Source: CAZWKX01 sp964614095
GTDB lineage: Bacteria; Actinomycetota; Acidimicrobiia; Spongiisociales; UBA11373
NCBI GenBank assembly: GCA_964614095.1
Contig: CAZTJO010000004.1
Span: 1 to 64,000, forward strand
Length of the DNA stretch: 64,000 bases
Direction: 5' to 3'
Part shown: positions 1 through 8,458 of the stretch, in pieces
Layout: each line of letters starts with the position of its first letter
Numbering within the stretch: the stretch's first letter is position 1
Program-made: the position numbers and the translations under genes
Notes under the pieces: generated by a model
What the model was told of the DNA's origin: nothing
The model's input: only the letters and a program-made list of their open reading frames with translations
Database searches by the model: none

Positions 1-126
1 CGGTGCCACCTCGGCGATCGACTCTCGAGCTGCCTCGAACACGGCGGCGGCATCGTTGGGTAATAAGGCCCGCAGGTGTATGCCTTCGCCCTCCAACCTT
101 TCTGAGATGAGACTCTGCCGAGTCAT
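1..126 (-). CDS. GNAT-family N-acetyltransferase, N-terminal fragment
   Basis: This is the first 42 codons of a gene that runs off the left edge of the window. The translation begins MTRQSLISERLEGEGIHLRA and continues into a PNDAAAVFEAA segment, which is the usual start of RimJ/RimL-type GNAT proteins (an ERLxxxxxxLR strand, then a PxDA helix). An AAGGA ribosome site lies ten bases before the ATG. The family transfers acetyl groups from acetyl-CoA to protein N-termini or small amines; the acetyl-CoA binding half is outside the window, so the substrate cannot be named. Confidence 0.7.
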   Translation of the reverse strand, partial: MTRQSLISERLEGEGIHLRALLPNDAAAVFEAARESIAEVAP

Positions 127-230
127 GTTGTTGTCATCCTTGCCGTCTAGCGCTGCGGGGTCTAGCTGGGTGATCCGCGGCACAAGACGCGGGAGCACCT
201 CAGGGCGACCCGCGCTTGGTGGAAACGGGA

Positions 231-313
231 GAATTCAGATTTCAGATTTCAGAACGCAAGGAGTAGTGCGCAGCCCTGGAAAGCCTGTTCCACCGACTTT
301 GAATTCTGAACTC
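231..313. repeat. Inverted heptamer-repeat element, copy A
   Basis: The left arm (231-256) is three tandem 7-base units of the form TTCAGAT/TTCAGAA. The right arm (298-312) carries the same units in inverse orientation (GAATTCTGAACTC), so the two can fold into a long hairpin with a spacer of about 40 bases. Elements of the same design recur at 37443-37582, 41893-41956 and 48541-48606, always between genes. No coding potential is seen. Confidence 0.6.
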
Positions 314-347
314 GTGAGTTGATCGCCCCCAGGGGCGATCAACTCAC
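314..347 (-). terminator. Strong hairpin overlapping the ino1 stop codon
   Basis: A perfect 16-base stem (GTGAGTTGATCGCCCC and its complement, loop of two bases) spans 314-329 and 332-347. The TGA stop of the inositol-phosphate synthase lies inside the stem. There is no clear U-tract, so it may act as a transcript-end stabiliser or a bidirectional terminator rather than a classical intrinsic terminator. Confidence 0.6.
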
Positions 348-1660
348 TGTGCGTAGTACTCCGAACCCAGGTGAGTGATCAGGTCTTCACCCATCCAGTG
401 GCGCAGCGTGTTCTTGAGTTTGGTGAGCTGGATGAACAGGTCGTTCTCCGGATACAGCTCCGGGAGCACCTGAGGACTCTTGAAGTAGAACGACAACCAC
501 TCCTGGATTCCCTTGTGGCCGGCGCGGGCGGCCAGATCCAGGAACAGGGCCAGGTCGAGCACGATGGGTGCGGCCAGGATGCTGTCCTTGGCCAGGAAAT
601 CGACCTTGATCTGCATCGGGTAGCCCATCCACCCGAAGATGTCGATGTTGTCCCAGCCCTCCTTGTTGTCACCCCGGGGTGGGTAGTAGTTGATGCGTAC
701 CTTGTGGTGCATCGATCCGTAGAGGTCCGGGTACAGCTCGGGCTGGAGTATCTGCTCCAGCACTCCGAGTTTGCTCACCTCTTTGCTCTTGAAAGACTCG
801 GGATCGTCGAGAACTTCGCCGTCCCGGTTGCCCAGGATGTTGGTGCTGAACCACCCGTTGACGCCGAGCAGGCGAGCCTTGAAGCCGGGAGCAAGGATGG
901 TCTTGATCAGTGTCTGCCCTGTCTTGAAGTCCTTTCCGGCAATAGGCGTCTGAGTCTCCGCGGACAGCTCGAGCATGGCCGGGATGTCCACGGTCAAATT
1001 GGGGGCGCCGTTGGCAAACGGCACCTTCGAGCGCAGCGCGGCGTAGGCGTAGATCTGGCTGGGGGAGATCTCAGCATCCGACTTCTTCAGTCCCTCCTCG
1101 AAGGCGGCGAGGCTGGCGTGCACCGGGGCCGGCGCCCGGTAGGCCTCGGTGCTGCCGCACCACACCATGACGAGCCGGTCGCAGCCGTTCTTGCTGCGGA
1201 AGTCCTTGATATCTGCCATGAGCTGTTCGGCGAGATCCATGTGCGACTCGCCTGTTTTCACATGGTCGACGCCCTCGAGCTTCTTCACCCATTCGTGGCT
1301 GAATACCGCAGTCATGGGCTCGATGTTGGCGAGTTCCTCCCGGACCGCTTCGAGATCCTGAGGGGTCAACACGCCGGCCCGACGCGCCGCCTCGTGCGAA
1401 TTGTCCGAGATGGGATCCCAGCCGCCGAACACGAGATCGTCGAGAGAGGGAAGGGCCACAAAGTCCTTGATCATCGGATTGCGGCCTTCAGTTCGTTTGC
1501 CCAGGCGGATGTGCCCCAGCTGGGTAAGCGACCCAAACGGTTTCGCCGTGTTCTTGCGGGCGGCCAGCACCCCGGCGTAGAAGGTCGTGGCCACCGCTCC
1601 CATGCCCGGGGTGAGTACGCCGAGTGTGCCGGACGGCGGGGCGATTTTAGGGTTCGTCAC
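344..1660 (-). CDS. ino1: Inositol-3-phosphate synthase
   Basis: This enzyme converts glucose 6-phosphate to 1D-myo-inositol 3-phosphate using tightly bound NAD, the first step to phosphatidylinositol and mycothiol-type thiols in Actinobacteria. The 438-residue product has the N-terminal NAD-binding glycine segment GVLTPGMGAVATTFYAG, the central GWFSTNILGNRDG motif and the family's KVDFLAKDSILAAPIVLDLA signature. It is about 70 residues longer than the mycobacterial Ino1 type (about 367 residues), so it belongs to a longer subfamily. It starts at GTG with AGGAG six bases upstream and ends inside a perfect hairpin. It may be single-gene, because the gap to the next minus-strand gene upstream is about 100 bases. 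Confidence 0.93.
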   Translation of the reverse strand: MTNPKIAPPSGTLGVLTPGMGAVATTFYAGVLAARKNTAKPFGSLTQLGHIRLGKRTEGRNPMIKDFVALPSLDDLVFGGWDPISDNSHEAARRAGVLTPQDLEAVREELANIEPMTAVFSHEWVKKLEGVDHVKTGESHMDLAEQLMADIKDFRSKNGCDRLVMVWCGSTEAYRAPAPVHASLAAFEEGLKKSDAEISPSQIYAYAALRSKVPFANGAPNLTVDIPAMLELSAETQTPIAGKDFKTGQTLIKTILAPGFKARLLGVNGWFSTNILGNRDGEVLDDPESFKSKEVSKLGVLEQILQPELYPDLYGSMHHKVRINYYPPRGDNKEGWDNIDIFGWMGYPMQIKVDFLAKDSILAAPIVLDLALFLDLAARAGHKGIQEWLSFYFKSPQVLPELYPENDLFIQLTKLKNTLRHWMGEDLITHLGSEYYAQ

Positions 1661-1761
1661 TGAGATCTCCTCTGGGGGTCTTCTGTGAACTCAGGCTACT
1701 CGCCCTTCGGAAAGGCGCCTGCGGCAGGAGTGAAGGAGTGGGCCGGATTCTGGAGAATCGT

Positions 1762-3990
1762 TTACAGGCCGATGATGTCCTCGGGCCGCACCGGGACCCG
1801 GTTGAGTTCGCATCCGGTGGCGGCGCGAATGGCGGCAACAACGGCCGGGGTGGCGGCGATGGTGGGGAGTTCGGCAAAACCCTTGGCGCCAAATGGGCCC
1901 CACGGCTCAGGCACCTCGACGAGTACCGCCTTAACGTTTGGGGCATCGAGGATGGTGGGCAGCAGGTAATCGGTGAAGGACGGATTCACCACCACCCCGT
2001 CTTTGAGAATCAGCTCTTCCATGATCGCCTGTCCCACACCCTGGAGGATGCCGCCCTCGATCTGCCCCAGCACCGCTTGTGGATTGATGGCCTTGCCGAC
2101 GTCCTGAGCGGTGTCGATATGTACCACCCGCACCAGGCCCAACTCGGGGTCGACGTCGACCACGGCCCGCTGAGCGGCGATGGCAAAGCCGGCGTGCACG
2201 TTGCCCTGGCCGGTGGCGTCGGGCTTCTCGGTTGGCGGGTGGCGGAAACGCTGATGGCTCTCCAGCGGCCCTTCGGCGAGAACGTCCTGCAGCGTCGCCA
2301 CTAGCTTGCCTTCGCTCCACACACCCTCGCCGGTGAGATCATCGCCTCCGCCGCGGCGAAGCGCTTCTTCTCGCAGCTCCCGGCAGGCGGCGAGTGCAGC
2401 ACTCCCGGCCATCTGTGTCTGCCGCGACGCCGACGTCGACCCGGCAGACCCGATCTCGCCGGTGTGGTCGAAGACGACGCGGACCTTCCCGATGCCGCTG
2501 GCGCTGCGGGCTATCTGCTCCAGGACCGTCACCATGCCCTGGCCGACTTCGGCGGCTGCGGTGTGGATCTCGATGCCGTCAGCGGTGAGCACGGCGCGGG
2601 TCTCGGCGAAGTCGTCGAACGCCTCGGAGAAGGCGATGTTCTTGATGCCGACGGCAAAGCCGACGCCGCGTCGAACCACCTCGGGTGGTGTGGTGAGGCC
2701 GGTGCCTCCGGGCAGCCACCTGGGATCGGGGGCCGTTTTAGGATCGGGCCGCGGCATGGCGGCGACGGCCCGGATGGCCTCGGCGGTGGGCAGGCTGCCG
2801 GTGACCACCTGGCCGGTGGTGGGGATGGAGTCGCCGGAGCCGAGCGCGTTGTGGAGGCGCAGGGTGATGGGATCCATGTCGAGGGCGGCGGCGAGGCGGT
2901 CCATTTGAGCCTCATAGGCAAAACAGACCTGATTGGCGCCGAAGCCGCGCATGGCCCCGGCCGGGGGGTGATTGGTCTTGGCCGCGGTCGCTCGTATGTG
3001 TACCGACGAGCATCGGTAGGGTCCGACGGCAAAGTTGGCCGCATTGGCGAGAACGGCGGGGCTGGTCTCGGCAAAGGCGCCGCCGTCGAGAAGGAGACGG
3101 GCCTCCACCCGCACCAGAGTCCCGTCGGGGTCGGCCTCGTGCCGATACCACATCCGGGCGGGATGGCGATGCACGTGGCCGGCAAACGATTCGAGTCGGT
3201 CGTAGATCATCTTCACCGAGCGGCCGGTGTGCAGGGCAAGCAGGCAGAGGTGGACCTGAAGGGTGAGGTCCTCTCGGGCCCCAAAGGCGCCACCGATGCC
3301 GGCGATGTGGAGCCGCACCTGCTCGGGACGAAGTCCCAGGCACTCGACTATCTGGCGGTGGTCGGTGTGCAGCCACTGAGTCGATATGAAGAGGTCGATG
3401 CCACCCTGGCCGTCGGGGATGGCGAGGCCCGATTCGGTGCCGAGCATGGCCTGATCCTGGACGCCGGTCTCGTATTTGCCCTCGATGACGACGGCTCCCC
3501 GCCGCGACTGATCGCCGTTTATCACCTCCATGGTGCGGAAGGTGTGGCCCAGCCGCTCAGCCTCCGCAGGGTCGAGGACCGGCTCCAAGGGCTCGTATGA
3601 GACCTTGACGTCGGCGGCAGCGGCCTTTGCCGAGGCCGGATCGGTAGCGGCGACCACCGCAATGGCCTCTCCCCAGAAAGAGACCTCGTCAATGGCGAGA
3701 ACAGGCTGGTCGGTGGAGCCTTGGCCAAAACGAGGATTGCCGGGAAGATCGGCTGCGGTGAGCACGGCAAAGACGCCGGGTCGAGCCAGCGCCGGAGCCA
3801 CATCGATGCTTGCCAGGCGCGCTCGCGGGTGTGGGCTCCGCAGCGTGGCGCCCCAGAGCATGTCGTCGTGGTGGAGATCGGAGGAGTACTCGAAGCTGCC
3901 CTTGAGTTTCGGGATACCGTCGGGTCGCGGTACCGATTCGCCGATGCCGCCGGCAACGTGGCGCCCCCCGGTGTCGGCGATGATGGTCAT
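1762..3990 (-). CDS. Xanthine-dehydrogenase-family molybdopterin-binding large subunit
   Basis: This 742-residue protein is the molybdenum-cofactor catalytic chain of a three-subunit hydroxylase. The GAFGARED segment (near residue 230) and the GAMRGFGANQ motif contact the cofactor. The C-terminal GAKGFAELP loop carries the glutamate expected to act as the general base. The GAMRGFG motif matches purine/xanthine-type enzymes and lacks the AYxCSFR motif of form I CO dehydrogenase. The start was placed at the ATG whose first bases overlap the stop of the iron-sulfur subunit (ATGA), not at an upstream in-frame ATG. With 8-oxoguanine deaminase, hpt and the pur operon nearby, a purine substrate is a reasonable inference; the true substrate is unknown. 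Confidence 0.88.
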   Translation of the reverse strand: MTIIADTGGRHVAGGIGESVPRPDGIPKLKGSFEYSSDLHHDDMLWGATLRSPHPRARLASIDVAPALARPGVFAVLTAADLPGNPRFGQGSTDQPVLAIDEVSFWGEAIAVVAATDPASAKAAAADVKVSYEPLEPVLDPAEAERLGHTFRTMEVINGDQSRRGAVVIEGKYETGVQDQAMLGTESGLAIPDGQGGIDLFISTQWLHTDHRQIVECLGLRPEQVRLHIAGIGGAFGAREDLTLQVHLCLLALHTGRSVKMIYDRLESFAGHVHRHPARMWYRHEADPDGTLVRVEARLLLDGGAFAETSPAVLANAANFAVGPYRCSSVHIRATAAKTNHPPAGAMRGFGANQVCFAYEAQMDRLAAALDMDPITLRLHNALGSGDSIPTTGQVVTGSLPTAEAIRAVAAMPRPDPKTAPDPRWLPGGTGLTTPPEVVRRGVGFAVGIKNIAFSEAFDDFAETRAVLTADGIEIHTAAAEVGQGMVTVLEQIARSASGIGKVRVVFDHTGEIGSAGSTSASRQTQMAGSAALAACRELREEALRRGGGDDLTGEGVWSEGKLVATLQDVLAEGPLESHQRFRHPPTEKPDATGQGNVHAGFAIAAQRAVVDVDPELGLVRVVHIDTAQDVGKAINPQAVLGQIEGGILQGVGQAIMEELILKDGVVVNPSFTDYLLPTILDAPNVKAVLVEVPEPWGPFGAKGFAELPTIAATPAVVAAIRAATGCELNRVPVRPEDIIGL

Positions 3991-4442
3991 GGCGCCTCCA
4001 CCAGGTGGCACAGGGCGCGGATGATGGCCCCGTAGCCGGTGCAACGGCATAGGTTGCCGGCAAGCGCTTCCCGTATCTCACTGTCGCTTGGAGAGGTGTT
4101 GTGTTCCAGGAAGTGCGCTGCGGCGACGACGATGCCCGGTGTGCAGAAGCCGCACTGCACTGCACCCTCGTCGAGCAAGGCCTGCTGAACCGGATGCAGC
4201 CCGTCGCCGCTGAGGCCTTCGATGGTGATGATGTCGGCGCCGTCGGCGTCGGCAGCCATGACCAGGCAGGCGCATACCGGATTTCCGTCGAGCAGCACGG
4301 TGCAGGAGCCGCATTCTCCCTGCCTGCAGGCGTTTTTTGACCCATAGAGGCCCAGCCGTTCGCGCAGGACGGAAAGCAGGCTCTGGGGACCGGCAACGTC
4401 GACGGTGTGACCAATGCCGTTGACGGTGAACCGGACGCTCAC
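3987..4442 (-). CDS. 2Fe-2S subunit of the molybdenum hydroxylase
   Basis: The 151-residue electron-transfer subunit carries two [2Fe-2S] clusters. The N-terminal plant-ferredoxin-type cluster is bound by the CRQGECGSC segment plus a later Cys. The C-terminal all-helical domain holds CGFCTPG and NLCRCTGY. Electrons pass from the molybdenum centre of the large subunit to the FAD subunit through these clusters. The GTG start overlaps the stop of the upstream FAD subunit gene by four bases (GTGA), and its own stop overlaps the large-subunit ATG, so the three are translationally coupled. A GTG three codons further upstream is a possible alternative start. Confidence 0.92.
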   Translation of the reverse strand: MSVRFTVNGIGHTVDVAGPQSLLSVLRERLGLYGSKNACRQGECGSCTVLLDGNPVCACLVMAADADGADIITIEGLSGDGLHPVQQALLDEGAVQCGFCTPGIVVAAAHFLEHNTSPSDSEIREALAGNLCRCTGYGAIIRALCHLVEAP

Positions 4443-5239
4443 GACAGGCACCTTTCGAGGAGGCGGCGGGCGAGCACGCCGGAGGCATGGCGGCGGTAGG
4501 CCTCCGTGGACCGATGGTCGGTGATGGGCGACACTTCTTCGGTGACGAGTCGCCCGAACTCGGCTATGGTCGCCGCGGAGGGACGGGGCTCGGCGGAGAT
4601 CATCTCCTCGGCTCGCCGGGCCCGCAGCGGCGTGGGGCCCACCGAGCCGAGAGCAATACGGGTGGATCCGTCTTCGTCGCGAAGCAGGCAGGCGGAGGCC
4701 ACTGATATGACCATGGCATTCCGGGCCCCGATCTTGGCGAAGGCCTGCTTCAAGGGAAGTTGGTCGGGTAGGTGGACTCCGGCAATCACCTCGCCCGGCG
4801 CCAGGGCATTCTGCTTGGGGCCGGTGAGGAACTCGTGCCACGGCAAGATCCGGGTGCCGCCCGCAGAACGCAACTCGATGGTGGCATCCGCGGCGGCAAG
4901 AAACGGCAGGGTGTCCCCGGCCGGGCTGGAGGTGCCGAGATTGCCGCCGAGCGTGCCGGCATAGCGGATTTGCGGCGAGCCGACGGTGCGGGCCGCCTGA
5001 GCCAGAGCCGGGATGGGGCCCTGCGCCAAACGGTGGTGGGTGACACCGGCTCCGATGAAGGTGCCGTCCCAGGTCTTCAGTTCGTCGATCCGGCGCAGGG
5101 CTATGACTGTGTCGGGGCGCAGTCCTCCGTAGTTGACTTGCACCATGAGGTCGGTACCGCCGGCAAGGATGGTGGCGCCGGGATGTCCGGCAAGGAGATT
5201 GAGTGTTTCGTCGAGGTTCCCCGGCCGGAAGGTCTGCAT
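4439..5239 (-). CDS. FAD-binding subunit of the molybdenum hydroxylase
   Basis: The 266-residue protein belongs to the CoxM/XdhB family. It shows the two FAD pyrophosphate motifs, ILAGGTDLMVQ (near residue 26) and TLGGNLGTSSPAGD (near residue 97), followed by the CO-dehydrogenase flavoprotein C-terminal domain. It passes electrons from the 2Fe-2S subunit to NAD or a quinone-linked acceptor. Gene order FAD, FeS, Mo is the coxMSL order, but the active-site motif of the large subunit argues against CO as substrate. It is the first gene of the minus-strand operon and diverges from purD across 252 bases; the ribosome site before the ATG is weak. Confidence 0.88.
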   Translation of the reverse strand: MQTFRPGNLDETLNLLAGHPGATILAGGTDLMVQVNYGGLRPDTVIALRRIDELKTWDGTFIGAGVTHHRLAQGPIPALAQAARTVGSPQIRYAGTLGGNLGTSSPAGDTLPFLAAADATIELRSAGGTRILPWHEFLTGPKQNALAPGEVIAGVHLPDQLPLKQAFAKIGARNAMVISVASACLLRDEDGSTRIALGSVGPTPLRARRAEEMISAEPRPSAATIAEFGRLVTEEVSPITDHRSTEAYRRHASGVLARRLLERCLS

Positions 5240-5491
5240 CACGGTGAAACCTACCGCATACGTCGCGGTGTAATGAGGTCCGGCGGGTGTGGGCTGTGGC
5301 GCGCCGGCCGGGGGAGTGTTGCCGGGTCGGGGTCGGGAGCCCTGCGGGTACACTCTCGCCCGCGAGGAGGGGCGGCCGGTGTTTGGCGCCAGCCGCCGAG
5401 TCGGCTCGACGGTGGTGGTCGCGGTGACAACCGGTCGGCAGGGGACGTGGATAACGGCGCGGCGAGCCGGCGCGCCCGGCGAGGGAGGGAC

Positions 5492-6751
5492 ATGAGGGTT
5501 CTGCTTCTGGGCGGAGGCGCTCGCGAGCACGCGATCGGCTGGAAGCTGGCGCAGAGCGATCTCGTGAACGAGATCGTCTCGGCGCCGGGAAACCCCGGGC
5601 TCACCGAGATCGGCTCCACTCTGGCTTCGCTGAACATCAAGGATCCTGCAGCAGTTGCCGCCGCCGCAGTTGGGTTCGATCTTGTTGTGGTGGGCCCGGA
5701 AGACCCACTCGCCGCCGGCGTCGCCGACGCCGTGGCCGCCGCCGGCGTATCCGTGTTTGGCCCCACCCAGGCGGCGGTGCAGCTCGAGTCCTCGAAGTCG
5801 TTCGCCAAGGAGGTGATGCGGCGGGCCGGAGTGGCCACGGCGGCCAGTGCCGTGTTCACCGATGCCGAGGCGGCGCGAGCCCACCTCGACGGTGTGGCAC
5901 CGCCCTACGTTGTCAAGGCCGACGGCCTGGCGGCCGGGAAAGGCGTGCTGGTTACCACGGACATCGATGATGCCCGGGCCTGGGTGGAGCGCTGTTTCGG
6001 AGGGGGTTTCGGCGCTGCCGGCGCCTCGGTCATCATCGAAGACTTTCTCTCGGGCCCGGAGGTGTCGATCTTCGCCGTGTGCGCCGGTGAGGATGCCGCC
6101 GTGCTCGAGCCGGCTCGGGATTTCAAACGGCTGGCCGACGACGATGCCGGCCCCAACACCGGGGGCATGGGCTGCTTCTCCCCGGTGCCCGATGCGCCGG
6201 AGGGCCTCGTCGGTGAGGCGACCGAGCAGGTTATCTTGCCCGTCCTGCGGCAGATGAAGGAAGACGGCATCCCCTACAACGGTTTCCTCTACGCCGGGCT
6301 TGTGTTGACCGACGACGGCCCCAAGATCATGGAGTTCAACTGCCGTCTCGGCGATCCGGAGGCACAAGTCGTGCTGCCCCGCATGGAGTCTGATCTCGCC
6401 GAGCTGATCGTCGCCGCACTCGATGGAGGCATCGGCGACGTGCGTCTTCAGTGGAGGCCCGAGATGGCCGTCGATGTGGTTCTTGCCAGTGAGGGATACC
6501 CGGAGAGCCCGCGGAAGGGGATTCCGATCGCCGGTGTCGATGCTGCCAACGGGGTTCCCGACGTGATCGTGTTCCACGCCGGCACGGCACGGCAGAATGG
6601 GAAGCTGGTCACGGCCGGGGGGAGGGTGCTCAACATCGTCGGCATGGGTTTTGACGCCGCCGCGGCCCGCGACCGCTGCTACGAGGCGGTGTCCAAGATC
6701 GAGTTTGCCGGAATGCAGTACCGAACCGACATCGCCGCAGGCCTGCCATGA
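5492..6751 (+). CDS. purD: Phosphoribosylamine--glycine ligase
   Basis: PurD joins glycine to 5-phosphoribosylamine with ATP, step two of purine synthesis. The 419-residue product has the N-terminal MRVLLLGGGAREHAIGWKL segment, the ATP-grasp loop PYVVKADGLAAGKGV, GGMGCFSPVPD, and the metal-binding MEFNCRLGDPEAQ motif. The ATG follows a GGGAGGGAC ribosome site. It opens an operon of eight purine genes and its stop overlaps the purE start (ATGA). The 252-base divergent region upstream (5240-5491) is the only obvious place for the operon promoter; no PurR-type box was recognised there. Confidence 0.95.
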   Translation: MRVLLLGGGAREHAIGWKLAQSDLVNEIVSAPGNPGLTEIGSTLASLNIKDPAAVAAAAVGFDLVVVGPEDPLAAGVADAVAAAGVSVFGPTQAAVQLESSKSFAKEVMRRAGVATAASAVFTDAEAARAHLDGVAPPYVVKADGLAAGKGVLVTTDIDDARAWVERCFGGGFGAAGASVIIEDFLSGPEVSIFAVCAGEDAAVLEPARDFKRLADDDAGPNTGGMGCFSPVPDAPEGLVGEATEQVILPVLRQMKEDGIPYNGFLYAGLVLTDDGPKIMEFNCRLGDPEAQVVLPRMESDLAELIVAALDGGIGDVRLQWRPEMAVDVVLASEGYPESPRKGIPIAGVDAANGVPDVIVFHAGTARQNGKLVTAGGRVLNIVGMGFDAAAARDRCYEAVSKIEFAGMQYRTDIAAGLP

Positions 6752-7209
6752 GCGCCGCCTCCCCTCGCGTCGCCGTGCTGATGGGCTCGGTCAAGGACGA
6801 GCCCAAGGTGCAGTCTGCTCTTGATCTTCTCGATGAGCTGGGCATCGGCTACGAGGTCAAGGTGGTATCTGCGCATCGGAACCCCGACGAGGTGGCCGAA
6901 TTCGCCGCCTCGGCCCGCCAGGCCGGTTTCTCTGTGGTCATCGCCGCCGCCGGCAAAGCGGCTCACCTGGCCGGTGCGGTGGCGGCCAACACCACGCTGC
7001 CCGTCATCGGCATCCCCGTGGCCGCGGGCGGCCTGGGCGGTCTCGACGCCCTCCTTTCCACCGTGCAGATGCCCACCGGGATCCCGGTGGCGACCGTTGG
7101 TATCGACGCGGCGGCCAACGCTGCTCTGCTGGCCGCGGCCATCCTCGCCGTGGACGACGAGGAGGTGGCGGCGGGCCTCGACGACTATCGCCGGCGGCGG
7201 CGCGGTTGA
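6748..7209 (+). CDS. purE: N5-carboxyaminoimidazole ribonucleotide mutase
   Basis: PurE moves the carboxyl group of N5-CAIR to carbon 4, giving CAIR. The 153-residue chain has VAVLMGSVKDEPKV, the active-site SAHRNP loop and the LPVIGIPV strand of the octameric family. Two positions are unusual: SAHRNP replaces the common SAHRTP, and AGKAAHL replaces the common AGGAAHL of class I enzymes. The partner PurK is not in the window. The start overlaps purD by four bases; 71 bases separate the stop from purC, the only real gap in the operon. Confidence 0.92.
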   Translation: MSAASPRVAVLMGSVKDEPKVQSALDLLDELGIGYEVKVVSAHRNPDEVAEFAASARQAGFSVVIAAAGKAAHLAGAVAANTTLPVIGIPVAAGGLGGLDALLSTVQMPTGIPVATVGIDAAANAALLAAAILAVDDEEVAAGLDDYRRRRRG

Positions 7210-7280
7210 GCAATTCGAGAGCACGGGAAGATTTGTGACGAGCCGGCCGTCGCGGCCGGAGAAGGCGAGAAGAGGGCCGG

Positions 7281-8195
7281 ATGGAGGTTGAGGGGCCGGA
7301 GGTACAATCGCCCGCGGTGACAGGGCCGCAGTACCTGAGATCGGGCAAGGTGCGCGAGATCTTTGAGATCGACGACGACACCCTGCTGATCGTTGCGTCC
7401 GACCGGGTCTCCGCCTACGACGTTGTGCTGCCCGACCCTATCCCCGATAAGGGACGAGTGCTCACCGGTCTCTCGTTGCACTGGTTTGGCCTCCTCGATA
7501 TTCCGAATCACCTGCTGGGAACCGATGTGACGGAGGTGCCGGCGGTCCCGGGCTGGGAGAAGCGCGACTTGGCCGGTCGCAGCATGGTGGTGCGCCGCGC
7601 CGAGGTGATTCCCATGGAGTGTGTGGTACGGGGCTATCTGTACGGGTCGTCGTGGCGGGAGTATGTGGCGGGGGGCGGGCCCACCACCGATGGTCTGCCG
7701 GCAGGATTGCGGCAGGGCGACCGCCTCCCGGAGCCCGTGTTCACCCCGGCCACCAAGGCGGAAAGCGGCCACGACGAGAACATCACGGAGCAGGAGGCGC
7801 GTCGGCGGTACGGCGCTGATATCTACAACGAGGTACGCCGCCGCAGCCTCGACATCTACGTCCAAGGCGCCCGCTTTGCCGAGTCGAAGGGCATCCTGCT
7901 TGCCGACACCAAGTTCGAGTTTGGAGTCTGGGACGGCGAAGTGATTCTCATCGACGAGGTGCTCACCCCGGACAGCTCCCGATACTGGCCGGCGGAGGCG
8001 TGGCGGCCGGGCGGCCCTATACCCTCGTATGACAAGCAGTTCATCCGCGATGCTCTTGATGAGAGCGGCTGGGACCACAACCCGCCGGCCCCGTCACTTC
8101 CGGCGGAGACCATCGAGCGCACCGGCCAGCTCTACAGAACCTGTTTCGAGATTCTCACCAACAAACCCTTTGTCGACTACCTCAAAGAGGTGTGA
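7281..8195 (+). CDS. purC: Phosphoribosylaminoimidazole-succinocarboxamide synthase
   Basis: PurC ligates aspartate to CAIR with ATP to give SAICAR. The 304-residue protein carries SGKVREIFEID at the N-terminus, SDRVSAYDVVLPDPIPDKG, the ECVVRGYLYGSSW strand and the TPDSSRYWP motif, all typical of the longer yeast/actinobacterial-type SAICAR synthetase. The ATG at 7281 has a GAGG five bases upstream; an in-frame GTG at 7317 would remove twelve poorly conserved residues. Its stop overlaps the possible GTG start of purS. Confidence 0.95.
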   Translation: MEVEGPEVQSPAVTGPQYLRSGKVREIFEIDDDTLLIVASDRVSAYDVVLPDPIPDKGRVLTGLSLHWFGLLDIPNHLLGTDVTEVPAVPGWEKRDLAGRSMVVRRAEVIPMECVVRGYLYGSSWREYVAGGGPTTDGLPAGLRQGDRLPEPVFTPATKAESGHDENITEQEARRRYGADIYNEVRRRSLDIYVQGARFAESKGILLADTKFEFGVWDGEVILIDEVLTPDSSRYWPAEAWRPGGPIPSYDKQFIRDALDESGWDHNPPAPSLPAETIERTGQLYRTCFEILTNKPFVDYLKEV

Positions 8196-8200
8196 AAGTA

Positions 8201-8458
8201 ATGAGACTGCGCATCGAGATCACTCGACGGCCCGGCATTGCCGATCCCGAGGCGGTGACGGTGACCAGGGCACTTCGCGAGCTCGGCTTCGATATGGTTG
8301 TTGCGGTCGGCATGGGGCGGTTCCTGCTGATAGATGTGGATGAGGCCGATCCCGAGGCGGCGCGAGCGGCGGCCGATCGTATGTGCCGACAGCTGCTGGC
8401 CAATCCGGTGCTGGAGGACTACTCCATTGAGGTCGTCGCCGAAGAGGTGGCCGGGTGA
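8201..8458 (+). CDS. purS: Phosphoribosylformylglycinamidine synthase, PurS subunit
   Basis: PurS is the small structural subunit that bridges PurQ and PurL in the three-part FGAM synthase of Gram-positive bacteria and archaea. The 85-residue chain starts MRLRIEITRRPGIADPEAV and has the ALRELGFDMVVAVGMGRF core expected of the family. The ATG at 8201 is preferred because a GAGGTG lies about ten bases upstream and the protein then begins with the first beta strand; a GTG at 8192 overlapping the purC stop would add three residues. The stop overlaps purQ by four bases. Confidence 0.92.
   Translation: MRLRIEITRRPGIADPEAVTVTRALRELGFDMVVAVGMGRFLLIDVDEADPEAARAAADRMCRQLLANPVLEDYSIEVVAEEVAG

Noticed and set aside
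371..1663. 430-codon plus-strand frame opposite ino1
   Set aside because: It is the mirror of a highly conserved gene; its translation has no family motif and no ribosome site.
1762..5239. Aerobic CO dehydrogenase (coxMSL)
   Set aside because: Gene order fits, but the large subunit lacks the AYxCSFR motif and has the purine-type GAMRGFG.
4439..6577. 712-codon frame suggesting a fused FAD subunit
   Set aside because: The upstream 445 codons are antisense to purD; the true FAD subunit starts at the ATG at 5239.
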